A stretch of DNA of 64,000 bases. Source: Brumimicrobium sp035497735 (GTDB lineage Bacteria > Bacteroidota > Bacteroidia > Flavobacteriales_D > Crocinitomicaceae). The notes under the pieces are model-generated. The model was given only the letters and a program-made list of their open reading frames with translations, was not told the origin of the DNA and searched no databases. The first letter of the stretch is position 1. Every line of letters starts with the position of its first letter. The stretch is taken from contig DATJCX010000017.1 in the NCBI GenBank assembly GCA_035497735.1, positions 1 through 64,000 of the forward strand. The letters are read 5' to 3'. This document shows positions 52,830-61,764 of this stretch, piece after piece. The translations under genes were made by a program, and so were the position numbers.

Positions 52830-53473
52830 TGAGAGCATTCGCATCGTTTATTTCTTGGTTGTTTTTACCGCTTTTTACGCCGATATATGCATTGTTGGCC
52901 GTGATGTACATTCCTATGTATTCAACATCTTTTGTGGCGAATGCTTCCTTGTATTTGCTGTACCCAACAATTAAAATGCTCTATTTATTATTGTTTTTAA
53001 TTTTCATAACCATAGCACCTGGAATTTCTTTCTACGTAATGAAAAAAAATAAAACGATATCTTCCATACAAATGGAGAACAGAGAAGAAAGAAGAGCACC
53101 GATATTATTGATGTTTTTCTATTGTTTGATGCTGTTTTTCTTTTTAAATTATCAAGCGGAAGGAACCTATGTGCCTAGTATTTTAAAGGCAATGGTCTTT
53201 GGTGGGGCCTTGGCTGCTATCATCGCATTTTTGGTAACAGAAAGAATGAAAATTAGTCTGCACGCCATTGGAATGGGTGCAATGTTTGGCTTTTTATACA
53301 TGTATTCGCTTCCACTAGAAAATATTCCTTTGATTTTATTAATTTCTGTTTTAACTTTGGGAGGTATTGTGATGGCAGCTCGAATTTATTTGAATGCCCA
53401 TACTTTGAAAGAAATTACTTGGGGATATCTTCTTGGTTTCTTTACGCAGGTGATTTGTATATTTTTAATTTAA
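52829..53473 (+). CDS. Multi-pass membrane protein with degenerate PAP2 motifs
   Basis: 214 residues and about six helices. Three short motifs fall where a PAP2 phosphatase has its active site: ENREERRAP (compare KX6RP), SLHAIGMG (compare PSGH), and ARIYLNAHTLKEITWG (compare SRX5HX3D, with Glu in place of Asp). The order and spacing fit a PAP2-related lipid phosphatase, but the residues are altered. Translationally coupled to rpoN and 13 bp before the M48 protease gene. Confidence 0.75.
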   Translation: MRAFASFISWLFLPLFTPIYALLAVMYIPMYSTSFVANASLYLLYPTIKMLYLLLFLIFITIAPGISFYVMKKNKTISSIQMENREERRAPILLMFFYCLMLFFFLNYQAEGTYVPSILKAMVFGGALAAIIAFLVTERMKISLHAIGMGAMFGFLYMYSLPLENIPLILLISVLTLGGIVMAARIYLNAHTLKEITWGYLLGFFTQVICIFLI

Positions 53474-53486
53474 TTAATCGACTAAT

Positions 53487-54287
53487 ATGAAAAACAAGAT
53501 TTATTTATTTACCGTACTTTTTAGTGTGCTACTTTTCTCAGGATGTGGCAATTCTAAAGGAGGTGGTGGATTCAATTTGTTTACCATCGATCAAGATAAA
53601 GAATTGGGCGCACAGGTGATGCAAGAAATTGAAAGCAATCCAGCTGAATATCCTATTCTAGACAGTGCTAAATATGCAGCTGCATATAAATATGTTTACG
53701 ATATCAGAAATAAAGTGTTGAACTCAGGAGAAGTGAAACATAAAAATGATTTCGCATGGAGAATTAGAATCGTTGGAGATGATAAAACATTGAATGCTTT
53801 CTGTACGCCGGGCGGTTACATCTATATCTATACTGGATTGATTAAATATTTGGAATCTGAAGATGCTCTAGCGGGTGTAATGGGCCACGAAATTGCTCAT
53901 GCTGACCTTAGACATTCTACACAACAAATGACAAAAATTTATGGCGTTCAAGTGCTACTAGATTTACTTGCTGGTGACCGTCAAATGATCAAGGAAATTA
54001 CAACTGGTTTAATCGGATTGAAATTCTCTCGTTCTCATGAAACAGAAGCAGATGCTGCATCGGTTAGGTATTTATGTGGAACGGATTACTACGCTAGTGG
54101 TGGTGCAAAATTCTTTGAGAAAATCGCTGCAGAAGGTGGAGCACAACCGCCACAATGGTTGAGTACGCACCCAAGTCCAGACAATCGTATTGAACATTTC
54201 CACAATGAAGCCTTAGAAAGAGGCTGTTCTGGTAATCAAGAATACAAACAACGTTACCAACAGTTGATTAACGCTTTGCCTAGATAA
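53487..54287 (+). CDS. M48-family metallopeptidase, lipoprotein
   Basis: 266 residues. Signal peptide with lipobox FSGC (acylated Cys20). HEIAH at 134-138 gives two zinc ligands and the catalytic Glu; the third ligand is the Glu in SHETEADAASV. LNAFCTPGGYIYIYTGL upstream is typical of M48 (BepA/LoiP-like). It lacks the TPR domain of BepA. Expected to act in the periplasm on misfolded envelope proteins. Confidence 0.92.
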   Translation: MKNKIYLFTVLFSVLLFSGCGNSKGGGGFNLFTIDQDKELGAQVMQEIESNPAEYPILDSAKYAAAYKYVYDIRNKVLNSGEVKHKNDFAWRIRIVGDDKTLNAFCTPGGYIYIYTGLIKYLESEDALAGVMGHEIAHADLRHSTQQMTKIYGVQVLLDLLAGDRQMIKEITTGLIGLKFSRSHETEADAASVRYLCGTDYYASGGAKFFEKIAAEGGAQPPQWLSTHPSPDNRIEHFHNEALERGCSGNQEYKQRYQQLINALPR

Positions 54288-54311
54288 TATTAGGCTTATC
54301 TTCGCTTTATA

Positions 54312-55049
54312 ATGATAGTCACAACAGAAAATAATAAGAGAATAGACTTAAGTCAAGGTATTGACTTGTCTATTCCTTTATCTGATGACGAAAATAATCC
54401 ACGGGCTTGGTATGTGGATGCACCGCGCTTTGAACCTGTTAGAAGTGACAAGTGGATAGGTGCAGTAAAAGAAGGTGGTGCGGTTAATTTTAGGAATATT
54501 TTCTTTAATCCGCATGGGCACGGAACGCACACGGAATGTTTGGGTCACATCACCCCGGAAGTGTATTCTATCAATCGATATTTAAAACAGTTTTTCTTTC
54601 ATGCGGTATTGTTTTCTGTCGAACCAAAATTAATTGGGGAAGACCGTGTAATTACTGCCGACTGTCTAAAGAAACTGGAGGCTTTTGAAAAGATTGAAGC
54701 ATTGATTATTCGAACGCTGCCCAATGACACAGAGAAATTATCCATGAATTATTCGGCAACAAATCCAGCTTATATCGATACTGATTGTTTACCGCTTTTA
54801 AATCGATTGGGTGTCCAACATTTGCTGATAGATTTGCCAAGTGTGGACAAAGAGCAAGATGATGGCGAACTGGCTTTTCACCATGCCTTCTGGGAAGTTC
54901 CAACAAATCCACAATTCGATAAAACAATTACGGAACTAATTTTTGTTCCAACGCAGACGCAAGACGGTGAATATTTACTGAATTTGCAAGTTGCTCCTTT
55001 TGAAAACGATGCCGCACCAAGCAGACCAGTGATCTATCCTTATTTGTAG
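54312..55049 (+). CDS. Cyclase-family hydrolase (kynurenine formamidase-like fold)
   Basis: 245 residues. The metal-binding motif appears as NPHGHGTHTECLGHI (about 72-86) in the cyclase (PF04199) family, which contains kynurenine formamidase and isatin hydrolase. LLIDLPSVDKEQDDG and HHAFWEVP follow (about 175-200) and belong to the second metal half. Cytosolic. Substrate cannot be told; it lies 24 bp after the M48 gene, and no tryptophan-catabolic genes are adjacent. Confidence 0.85.
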   Translation: MIVTTENNKRIDLSQGIDLSIPLSDDENNPRAWYVDAPRFEPVRSDKWIGAVKEGGAVNFRNIFFNPHGHGTHTECLGHITPEVYSINRYLKQFFFHAVLFSVEPKLIGEDRVITADCLKKLEAFEKIEALIIRTLPNDTEKLSMNYSATNPAYIDTDCLPLLNRLGVQHLLIDLPSVDKEQDDGELAFHHAFWEVPTNPQFDKTITELIFVPTQTQDGEYLLNLQVAPFENDAAPSRPVIYPYL

Positions 55050-55091
55050 ATTTAAATAACGGATTTCCTTATCCTTTTAAATTCTTATCTT

Positions 55092-55099
55092 TATTTTTG
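55092..55099 (+). promoter_or_regulatory. -7 box for dxs
   Basis: TATTTTTG matches TAnnTTTG and lies 16 bp before the dxs ATG. Confidence 0.5.
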
Positions 55100-55115
55100 T
55101 AAAAACATTTCATAT

Positions 55116-56915
55116 ATGGGCAAATTTCCAGTGGGTGAACTTCTTAAAAATATTGACTCTCCAAAAGATTTACGCCTTTTGTCGGAAGAACAATTACCGC
55201 AACTAGCAAAGGAGGTTCGTCAGTATATGATTGATGTTTTATCTGAAATTGGAAACTCACACTTCGCAGCTAGTTTGGGGGTAGTAGAAATTACTGTCGC
55301 ACTTCATTATATTTTCAATACGCCGTATGATCAATTGATTTGGGATGTTGGTCATCAAGCATACGGACACAAAATTCTAACGGGAAGAAGAGATGTTTTT
55401 CCTTCGAATAGAACAAAAGGCGGAATTAGTGGTTTTCCTTCACGTAATGAAAGTGAATACGATACTTTCGGTGTGGGGCATTCTTCAACTTCCATTTCTG
55501 CTGCTTTGGGAATGGCTATCGCTAGTCGATATAAAGGAGAGAAGGACAAGCACCATATTGCCGTAATCGGTGATGGAGCGATGACTGCTGGATTGGCTTT
55601 TGAAGGCATGAATCATGCAGGATTTGAAAAGGATATGAATCTTTTAGTCGTGCTGAATGATAACAATATGTCTATCGACCCAGATGTTGGCGCTCTTCGT
55701 AATTATTTGAATGATATTACCGCTTCTTATGTTGAGAATAACATTTTTGAAGCCCTAGATTTTCAATATTTCGGACCAATAGACGGACACAACATTGACT
55801 TGTTAGTTAGAACCCTTAATAAGCTAAAGTCTATATCTGGACCAAAAATTCTACACTGTATTACCAAAAAAGGGAAAGGATATCAGCCAGCAGAAATTGG
55901 AAATCCAGCACAATGGCATGCTCCCGGAGCTTTTAATAAAGAAACAGGAGAAATTGTAAAGCAAATTCACAACACGCCACAAGCACCAAAATATCAAGAT
56001 GTTTTTGGGAATACCTTACTGGAATTAGCCGAAAAAAACGATAAAATCATGGGAATTACTCCAGCAATGCCTTCTGGTTCTTCCTTGAATATTATGATGA
56101 AAGCAATGCCAGAAAGAGCTTTTGATGTTGGTATTGCAGAACAACATGCAGTTACTTTCTCAGCTGGTCTCGCTACACAGGGAATGATTCCTTATTGCGT
56201 GATTTATTCTACTTTCTTACAACGTGCCTACGACCAATTGATTCACGATGTGGCTATACAGAATCTTCAAGTTGTGTTTTGTATCGATAGAGCCGGATTG
56301 GTTGGTGCAGATGGTGCCACACATCACGGCGCATACGACATTTCTTATTTGAGAACGGTTCCCAATTTGATTGTCTCTTCTCCTATGAATGAAGCGGAGT
56401 TAAGAAATTTAATGTTTACCGCTCAAGCTGAAAATCACGGACCTTTTGCAATTCGCTACCCTAGAGGAAAAGGTGTGATGCCAGAATGGAAAACAACTAT
56501 GAAAACGGTGGAAATAGGAAAAGGACGAAAGTTGAGCCATGGTACTGATATCGCCATTTTAAGCATTGGCCATGTTGGTAATGTTGTTCAAAATGTTGTT
56601 CAATCTCTTGAGAATAAGTGCTCTATAGCGCATTATGACCTTCGTTTTGTTAAACCAATAGATGAGGTTTTACTACGCGAAGTTTTCACGCAGTTTGATA
56701 AGATTATTACCGTTGAAGATGGTGCTTTAATGGGCGGAATGGGTAGTGCCGTATTGGAATTTATGTCGGACAACAACTATCATTCAAAAGTCAAGCGCTT
56801 GGGAATACCAGATGCCTTTATTCACCATGGAACACAGGTAGAATTACAAGCAGAATGTGGATATGATGTCAACGGAATTGAGACAGCCATCCTTTCTTTT
56901 ATGCAAGAATATTGA
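55116..56915 (+). CDS. dxs: 1-deoxy-D-xylulose-5-phosphate synthase
   Basis: 599 residues; condenses pyruvate and glyceraldehyde 3-phosphate with thiamine diphosphate, first step of the MEP isoprenoid pathway. DVGHQAYGHKILTGRR (about 76-91), the TPP motif GDGAMTAGLAFEGMNHAG (about 152-169) with LNDNNMSID, and the transketolase half with DVGIAEQHAVTFSAGLA (about 340) and DRAGLVGADGATHHG. Length is near the family norm. Own promoter box; converges with the aldehyde dehydrogenase gene. Confidence 0.97.
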   Translation: MGKFPVGELLKNIDSPKDLRLLSEEQLPQLAKEVRQYMIDVLSEIGNSHFAASLGVVEITVALHYIFNTPYDQLIWDVGHQAYGHKILTGRRDVFPSNRTKGGISGFPSRNESEYDTFGVGHSSTSISAALGMAIASRYKGEKDKHHIAVIGDGAMTAGLAFEGMNHAGFEKDMNLLVVLNDNNMSIDPDVGALRNYLNDITASYVENNIFEALDFQYFGPIDGHNIDLLVRTLNKLKSISGPKILHCITKKGKGYQPAEIGNPAQWHAPGAFNKETGEIVKQIHNTPQAPKYQDVFGNTLLELAEKNDKIMGITPAMPSGSSLNIMMKAMPERAFDVGIAEQHAVTFSAGLATQGMIPYCVIYSTFLQRAYDQLIHDVAIQNLQVVFCIDRAGLVGADGATHHGAYDISYLRTVPNLIVSSPMNEAELRNLMFTAQAENHGPFAIRYPRGKGVMPEWKTTMKTVEIGKGRKLSHGTDIAILSIGHVGNVVQNVVQSLENKCSIAHYDLRFVKPIDEVLLREVFTQFDKIITVEDGALMGGMGSAVLEFMSDNNYHSKVKRLGIPDAFIHHGTQVELQAECGYDVNGIETAILSFMQEY

Positions 56916-56916
56916 A

Positions 56917-58359
56917 TTAGTATTTTATAAAAACGTTTTTGGCTTCTGTGAAGAAATCCATAGCTTCCCAGCCACCTTCACGACCAACCCCAGAGGCTTT
57001 AACACCACCAAATGGAGTTCTTAGGTCTCTTACCAGCCAAGAGTTTATCCAAACAATTCCCGCTTCTACTTCATTAGCCATACGATGAGCACGTTTTAAA
57101 TCGTTGGTCCAAATCGTAGCCGACAAACCATATTTTACCGAGTTGGCCATCATTAACACTTCTTCTTCTGTTTCAAAAGGTGTTATCGTTACCACAGGCC
57201 CGAATATTTCTTCTTGATTTGTTCTACAGTTATAGTGCAAGCCTTCAATAACTGTTGGCTCTATGTAATATCCTTTATCGTATGGTGCATCTAAAATCAC
57301 GCGATTTCCTCCCGCAATAACGGTTCCACCTTCTTCCTTGGCAAGTTCGATATAACTCAATATCTTTTCCATGTGCGGTTCAGAAACTACAGCACCTAGG
57401 TGAGCAGCTGGATCACTAGGAAAGGAAACCTTAGAACCTTTCACTTTTTCTACAAAAGCCTGCTTAAATTTCTCGTAAATTCCCTTTTGTACAAAGATTC
57501 GAGAGCCACATAAGCAGATTTGACCTTGATTGGCAAAACTTGAACGCACAGTTGTACTCAGCATCTCTTCAAAATCACAATCATCAAAGATGATATTCGG
57601 ATTTTTTCCACCCAATTCAAGAGATAACTTCTTAAACATAGGTGCAGCAATCGAGGAAATCATTTGTCCAGTTTTTGTTCCACCTGTAAAAGAAATTGCT
57701 TTGATTTTCGGATGACGCACGATGGCATCTCCTGCAGAATGTCCAAATCCGTGAACGATATTCAGCACACCTTTCGGAAAATTCACATCATCCATCACCT
57801 TACAAAGTAAGTAAGCTGTATAAGGTGTTATTTCAGATGGTTTTGCTACTACACAGTTTCCCGTTGCCAAGGCTGGAGCAATCTTCCATGTAAAAAGATA
57901 AAGCGGTAAATTCCAAGGAGAAATGCAACCCACAACACCGATTGGTTTTCGTAAAGTATAGTTGACACCTACACCAACCATTTCGTGTGATTGTGAAGCA
58001 TAATGTTGAATCCCTGTTGCGAAAAATTTAAAATTAGAAATTGCACGTGGAATATCTACATGTGCAGCCAATTTCAAAGGTTTTCCGTTGTCTCTACTCT
58101 CTGCAGCGACAAATTCATCCATTCTTGCAGCAATTCCATCGGAAAGCTTCATCAACCAATCGCCTCTTTCTTCAACACTCAACATCGACCAAGTTGGGAA
58201 TGCTTTTTCTGCTGCTAAATACGCTTTTTCAACATCCTCACTTTGCGAATCTGGAATTAACGAGTAGGGTTTACCTACCGCAGGTTCAACGTTTTCGAAG
58301 AAATTATCTGAGCTAGGAGCAGTAAACGCTCCGTCGATATAATTTAAAATTTTTTCCAT
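56917..58359 (-). CDS. Aldehyde dehydrogenase, ALDH8/aminomuconate-semialdehyde type
   Basis: 480 residues from ATG 58359 (GTG 58374 would add five residues). NAD-dependent oxidation of an aldehyde. LELGGKNPNIIFDD (catalytic Glu) and FANQGQICLCGSR (catalytic Cys, about 285) are intact. The end, WLVRDLRTPFGGVKASGVGR, is characteristic of the ALDH8A1/2-aminomuconate and 2-hydroxymuconate semialdehyde group. Substrate remains inference; no ring-cleavage or kynurenine genes are linked except the cyclase-family gene at 54312. Confidence 0.88.
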   Translation of the reverse strand: MEKILNYIDGAFTAPSSDNFFENVEPAVGKPYSLIPDSQSEDVEKAYLAAEKAFPTWSMLSVEERGDWLMKLSDGIAARMDEFVAAESRDNGKPLKLAAHVDIPRAISNFKFFATGIQHYASQSHEMVGVGVNYTLRKPIGVVGCISPWNLPLYLFTWKIAPALATGNCVVAKPSEITPYTAYLLCKVMDDVNFPKGVLNIVHGFGHSAGDAIVRHPKIKAISFTGGTKTGQMISSIAAPMFKKLSLELGGKNPNIIFDDCDFEEMLSTTVRSSFANQGQICLCGSRIFVQKGIYEKFKQAFVEKVKGSKVSFPSDPAAHLGAVVSEPHMEKILSYIELAKEEGGTVIAGGNRVILDAPYDKGYYIEPTVIEGLHYNCRTNQEEIFGPVVTITPFETEEEVLMMANSVKYGLSATIWTNDLKRAHRMANEVEAGIVWINSWLVRDLRTPFGGVKASGVGREGGWEAMDFFTEAKNVFIKY

Positions 58360-58416
58360 GGTTTTGCTTTTCACTTTGTAAAGTTACGAAAAGCAAATAA
58401 TAATTGTATTGTTTTG

Positions 58417-58424
58417 TATTTTTG
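58417..58424 (+). promoter_or_regulatory. -7 box for the TPR gene
   Basis: TATTTTTG matches TAnnTTTG and lies 40 bp before ATG 58465, supporting that start over the longer reading from 58414. Confidence 0.55.
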
Positions 58425-58464
58425 TTTATATTTACCTCTTAAATTACTATTTAAATGGTTCATT

Positions 58465-59505
58465 ATGAAACGAAATAAAACTACGTTACTATTCATTTTT
58501 GTTGGTTTTATTAATTTTCTTGTTTTCGGACAAGGAGGCATTTCTCCACTTGCTCACCAAGCCTTCAACAATGGCTCTGTAGCATTTGAGAAGAAAGATT
58601 ATAAAACAGCAATTAAGGAATACGCTAAATCCGTTGAGATTTCCCCTGATTTTATTCAGGCGAGAACAGGATTGGCTTATGCTTATGTTTCTGACAATCA
58701 GTTGGATGAGGCTGAAGGTCAGTTTTTGGAAATTGCTAAATTGGACGCTTCTTCTGCAGACCCTTACTTCGAGTTGGGTGTTATTGCAGGAATGAAAGAC
58801 AGTTCACAATTGGCAATTGATTACTTCACAAAAGCGATTGAAAAAGATGCAACAGATGGAGAGTTCTTCTATCGTCGCGGTATTCAGCACTTTAAAATGG
58901 AGAATTACAATGCCGCTATTGGTGACTTTGACAAAACAATTGCACTAAAGCCAAAAGATGCTGATGCTTTCAATGACAGAGGAAGTGCACACAAAATGGC
59001 AAAAAATCCAACTGCTGCTATTGCAGATTACAAGAAAGCCATCGAGTTGAAAAGAGACTTTGTGATTGCGATGAATAACTTGGGGAATCTGTATAGAACA
59101 CAAAAGGATTATGACAATTCAATCGCTATTCTAAGTCAAGCTATTGCTGCTGATGGAAATAATTACCTAAGCTACAACAATAGAGGTTACGCCAAATTCA
59201 ACAAAGGAGACTTTGAAGGTGCAATCGCTGACTTCAAAATTGTAAATAAGATGTCTCCTGATTATGCAACGGCTTATAACAATATTGCTGGTGCTTATCT
59301 TTCATTAGACGACTATGATAAGGCAATTGAGTTTGCTACAAAAGCAATCGAAAAGGATGAAAATCTAGCTTCTGCTTATTACAACAGAGCAATTGCTTAT
59401 GAAATGTTGAGAAAAGAAGACAAAGCTTGTGAGAATTGGAATACAGCTGCTGATCTTGGAATTAGAGTCGCTAAAGAGTATTATACAATGAATGGTTGTA
59501 AGTAA
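58465..59505 (+). CDS. Secreted TPR-repeat protein
   Basis: 346 residues from ATG 58465; signal peptide MKRNKTTLLFIFVGFINFL with FGQ. The rest is an almost unbroken array of about nine 34-residue TPR units, for example FNNGSVAFEKKDYKTAIKEY, YNNRGYAKFNKGDFEGAIAD and YYNRAIAYEMLRKEDKACEN. Periplasmic scaffold or adaptor for protein interactions. It is 22 bp upstream of the OmpA-family gene and thus probably cotranscribed and functionally linked to it. Confidence 0.9.
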   Translation: MKRNKTTLLFIFVGFINFLVFGQGGISPLAHQAFNNGSVAFEKKDYKTAIKEYAKSVEISPDFIQARTGLAYAYVSDNQLDEAEGQFLEIAKLDASSADPYFELGVIAGMKDSSQLAIDYFTKAIEKDATDGEFFYRRGIQHFKMENYNAAIGDFDKTIALKPKDADAFNDRGSAHKMAKNPTAAIADYKKAIELKRDFVIAMNNLGNLYRTQKDYDNSIAILSQAIAADGNNYLSYNNRGYAKFNKGDFEGAIADFKIVNKMSPDYATAYNNIAGAYLSLDDYDKAIEFATKAIEKDENLASAYYNRAIAYEMLRKEDKACENWNTAADLGIRVAKEYYTMNGCK

Positions 59506-59527
59506 TCATTTGTAAATAAAATAAGGT

Positions 59528-61630
59528 ATGAAACAGACATTATTATTATCATTTTTGATTGTATTTAGCTTTAGCATCTTCGGACAAGATGTGGAGTTTA
59601 CAAAGAAAAATTTTCCGAGTAAAAAGTCGGAACTAAAGGAGGCTTTAAAGAACTTAAAAACAGCTGATAAATTTATGAGTGCACAGCCTGCTCCAATGTA
59701 TAATGAAGCGGTTGGCTACTATTTAGACTTACACAAGTTTAATCCCAAAAGTGCCCATGTAAACTATAACATTGGATTGTGTTACTTGAATACTAACCAA
59801 AAGTTCAAAGCACTTCCTTACTTTCAAGCTGCTGAAAAACTAAACGCAGGTTTATTTCCTGATATTTACTACAATATTGGTAGAGGTCACCATTTATTGA
59901 TGGAATGGGATGAAGCGCTTAAAAACTACAAAAAGTATAGAGGAAGTTTAAACCCTGCCAAGGAACCTGATGAATTTAACGATGTTGTAAAGAAAATATA
60001 CGAGTGTGAAAGCGGAAAAGAATTGGTAAAAAATCCGGTACGTGTTTGGATCGACAACATGGGCGCTAATATCAATTCGGAATATCCAGATTATGGAATG
60101 GTGTTAACAGCCGATGCTTCTGAAATCTTCTTTACTTCTCGTCGTTCTAATTCTACAGGAGGAAAAACAGATCCTTATGATGGAAAATTCTTTGAAGATG
60201 TTTATCATTCTGTTTACAATGAGAATAGAGGTTGGTCGAAGGCTACAAATGTTGGAGCACCAATCAATACAAAAGGTCACGATGCTGCGGTTGCCTTAAA
60301 CGCTGACGGTAGTAAGATGATTATCTACATCGATGACAATGGAAATGGTAATTTATATGAGAGTTTAAGAACCGGAGATAAGTGGAGTAAACCAAAGGCG
60401 TTTAACAAAGAAATTAACAGTCCATTCCACGAAGCATCAGCTTGGCATTCGCCTGATGGAAGACAATTGTACTTTATTAGTGAAAGACCATTGACAAAAA
60501 ATGGTGGACCAAAAGATAAAGACATTTACATTGCAACTTGGGATGATAAAAAGAAAGATTGGGGAAACATTGAGCGTTTACCAGACAACATCAACTCAAA
60601 ATACGATGAAGACGGAATTTATGCGCATCCTGATGGGAAAACAATTTATTTCTCGTCGAGAGGACATAACTCCATGGGTGGATATGATGTTTTTAAATCT
60701 GTTAGACAAGAAGACGGTACATGGTCTGAGCCTGAGAATCTTGGCTACCCAATCAATACGCCAGATGATGACGTTTTCTTTACGGTTGCTGCCAATGGTC
60801 GTGATGCTTATATGACTTCTTACCGTGAAGATGGTTTAGGAGAGAAAGACTTGTACACAATTACGCTGTTAGGAGCTAAAAAAGAGCCGATCGTTAGAAA
60901 CGAAGAGGTATTGTTAGCAAATACGAAAACAACGATTAAAACGATAGAGATTCAACCAGTAGTGGATGCTTATGGAAGTAAGTTAACCATTCTAAAAGGT
61001 GTTATTAGAGATGACGAAACGAAGGTGCCATTAAAAGCGACAATTCAAGTAGTTGACAACTCAACAAACAAGGTGATTTCTGAATTTACTTCTGACTCTG
61101 AAACGGGTCGTTACTTAGTTTCTCTACCTGGTGGTAAAGATTACGGTATCGCTGTTGAAGCGGATGGTTATTTATTTCACTCGGAAAACTTTAACTTACA
61201 AGAAGATTTAGGATACAGAGAGGAACGTTTAGATGTTGACCTTAAGAAAGTGAAAGTTGGTGCTAATATCGCGTTAAGAAACGTGTTCTTTGACTTAGAT
61301 AGATTTAGTTTAAGAGACGCTTCGATTACGGAGTTAAATCGTTTGGTGGAATTATTGAACAAGTATCCGAAAATTAGAATTGAGCTTTCTGGACATACAG
61401 ACTCAAGAGGATCTGCTGCATACAATAAGACTTTATCAAACAATAGAGCGAAAACAGTGAGAGACTATCTGGTTAACAAAGGAATTGACACAAAGCGTTT
61501 AGAATTCAAAGGTTATGGCTTCGACCAGCCTTCTGTGACAGATGCGGAAATCAATGCGATGAAGCGACTTGAAGATAAGGAAGCTGCTCACCAGTTGAAC
61601 AGAAGAACTGAGATTAAGATTATTGATTAG
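59528..61630 (+). CDS. OmpA-family protein with TPR, PD40 propeller and carboxypeptidase-regulatory-like domain
   Basis: 700 residues. Signal peptide (SFSIFGQD); TPR region (about 25-160); six-bladed PD40/WD40-like propeller (about 175-460, e.g. SPDGRQLYFISERP, HPDGKTIYFSSRGHNSMGG); a CarbopepD_reg_2-like fold (about 485-575, GVIRDDETKVPLKATIQVVD); and an OmpA peptidoglycan-binding domain (about 580-700, ELSGHTDSRGSAAYNKTLS). The domain order matches PorE and related T9SS/gliding proteins, though the lipobox of PorE is absent. Anchors to peptidoglycan from the outer membrane side. Confidence 0.9.
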   Translation: MKQTLLLSFLIVFSFSIFGQDVEFTKKNFPSKKSELKEALKNLKTADKFMSAQPAPMYNEAVGYYLDLHKFNPKSAHVNYNIGLCYLNTNQKFKALPYFQAAEKLNAGLFPDIYYNIGRGHHLLMEWDEALKNYKKYRGSLNPAKEPDEFNDVVKKIYECESGKELVKNPVRVWIDNMGANINSEYPDYGMVLTADASEIFFTSRRSNSTGGKTDPYDGKFFEDVYHSVYNENRGWSKATNVGAPINTKGHDAAVALNADGSKMIIYIDDNGNGNLYESLRTGDKWSKPKAFNKEINSPFHEASAWHSPDGRQLYFISERPLTKNGGPKDKDIYIATWDDKKKDWGNIERLPDNINSKYDEDGIYAHPDGKTIYFSSRGHNSMGGYDVFKSVRQEDGTWSEPENLGYPINTPDDDVFFTVAANGRDAYMTSYREDGLGEKDLYTITLLGAKKEPIVRNEEVLLANTKTTIKTIEIQPVVDAYGSKLTILKGVIRDDETKVPLKATIQVVDNSTNKVISEFTSDSETGRYLVSLPGGKDYGIAVEADGYLFHSENFNLQEDLGYREERLDVDLKKVKVGANIALRNVFFDLDRFSLRDASITELNRLVELLNKYPKIRIELSGHTDSRGSAAYNKTLSNNRAKTVRDYLVNKGIDTKRLEFKGYGFDQPSVTDAEINAMKRLEDKEAAHQLNRRTEIKIID

Positions 61631-61669
61631 TGGATTCGTAATTGCGGAATTAACTTAAAATATACAACT

Positions 61670-61699
61670 AAAAAGGGCACTCAATTGAGTGCCCTTTTT
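61670..61699. terminator. Bidirectional terminator
   Basis: AAAAAGGGCACTCAA and its complement form a perfect 30-base palindrome (61670-61699) flanked by A- and T-runs, serving the converging genes on both strands. Confidence 0.95.
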
Positions 61700-61764
61700 A
61701 GTTTATTATTGTTAACTGAAAGCTTTAAACTTAGTTATTAAAGATTTGTTTATCTAAGTTCTAA

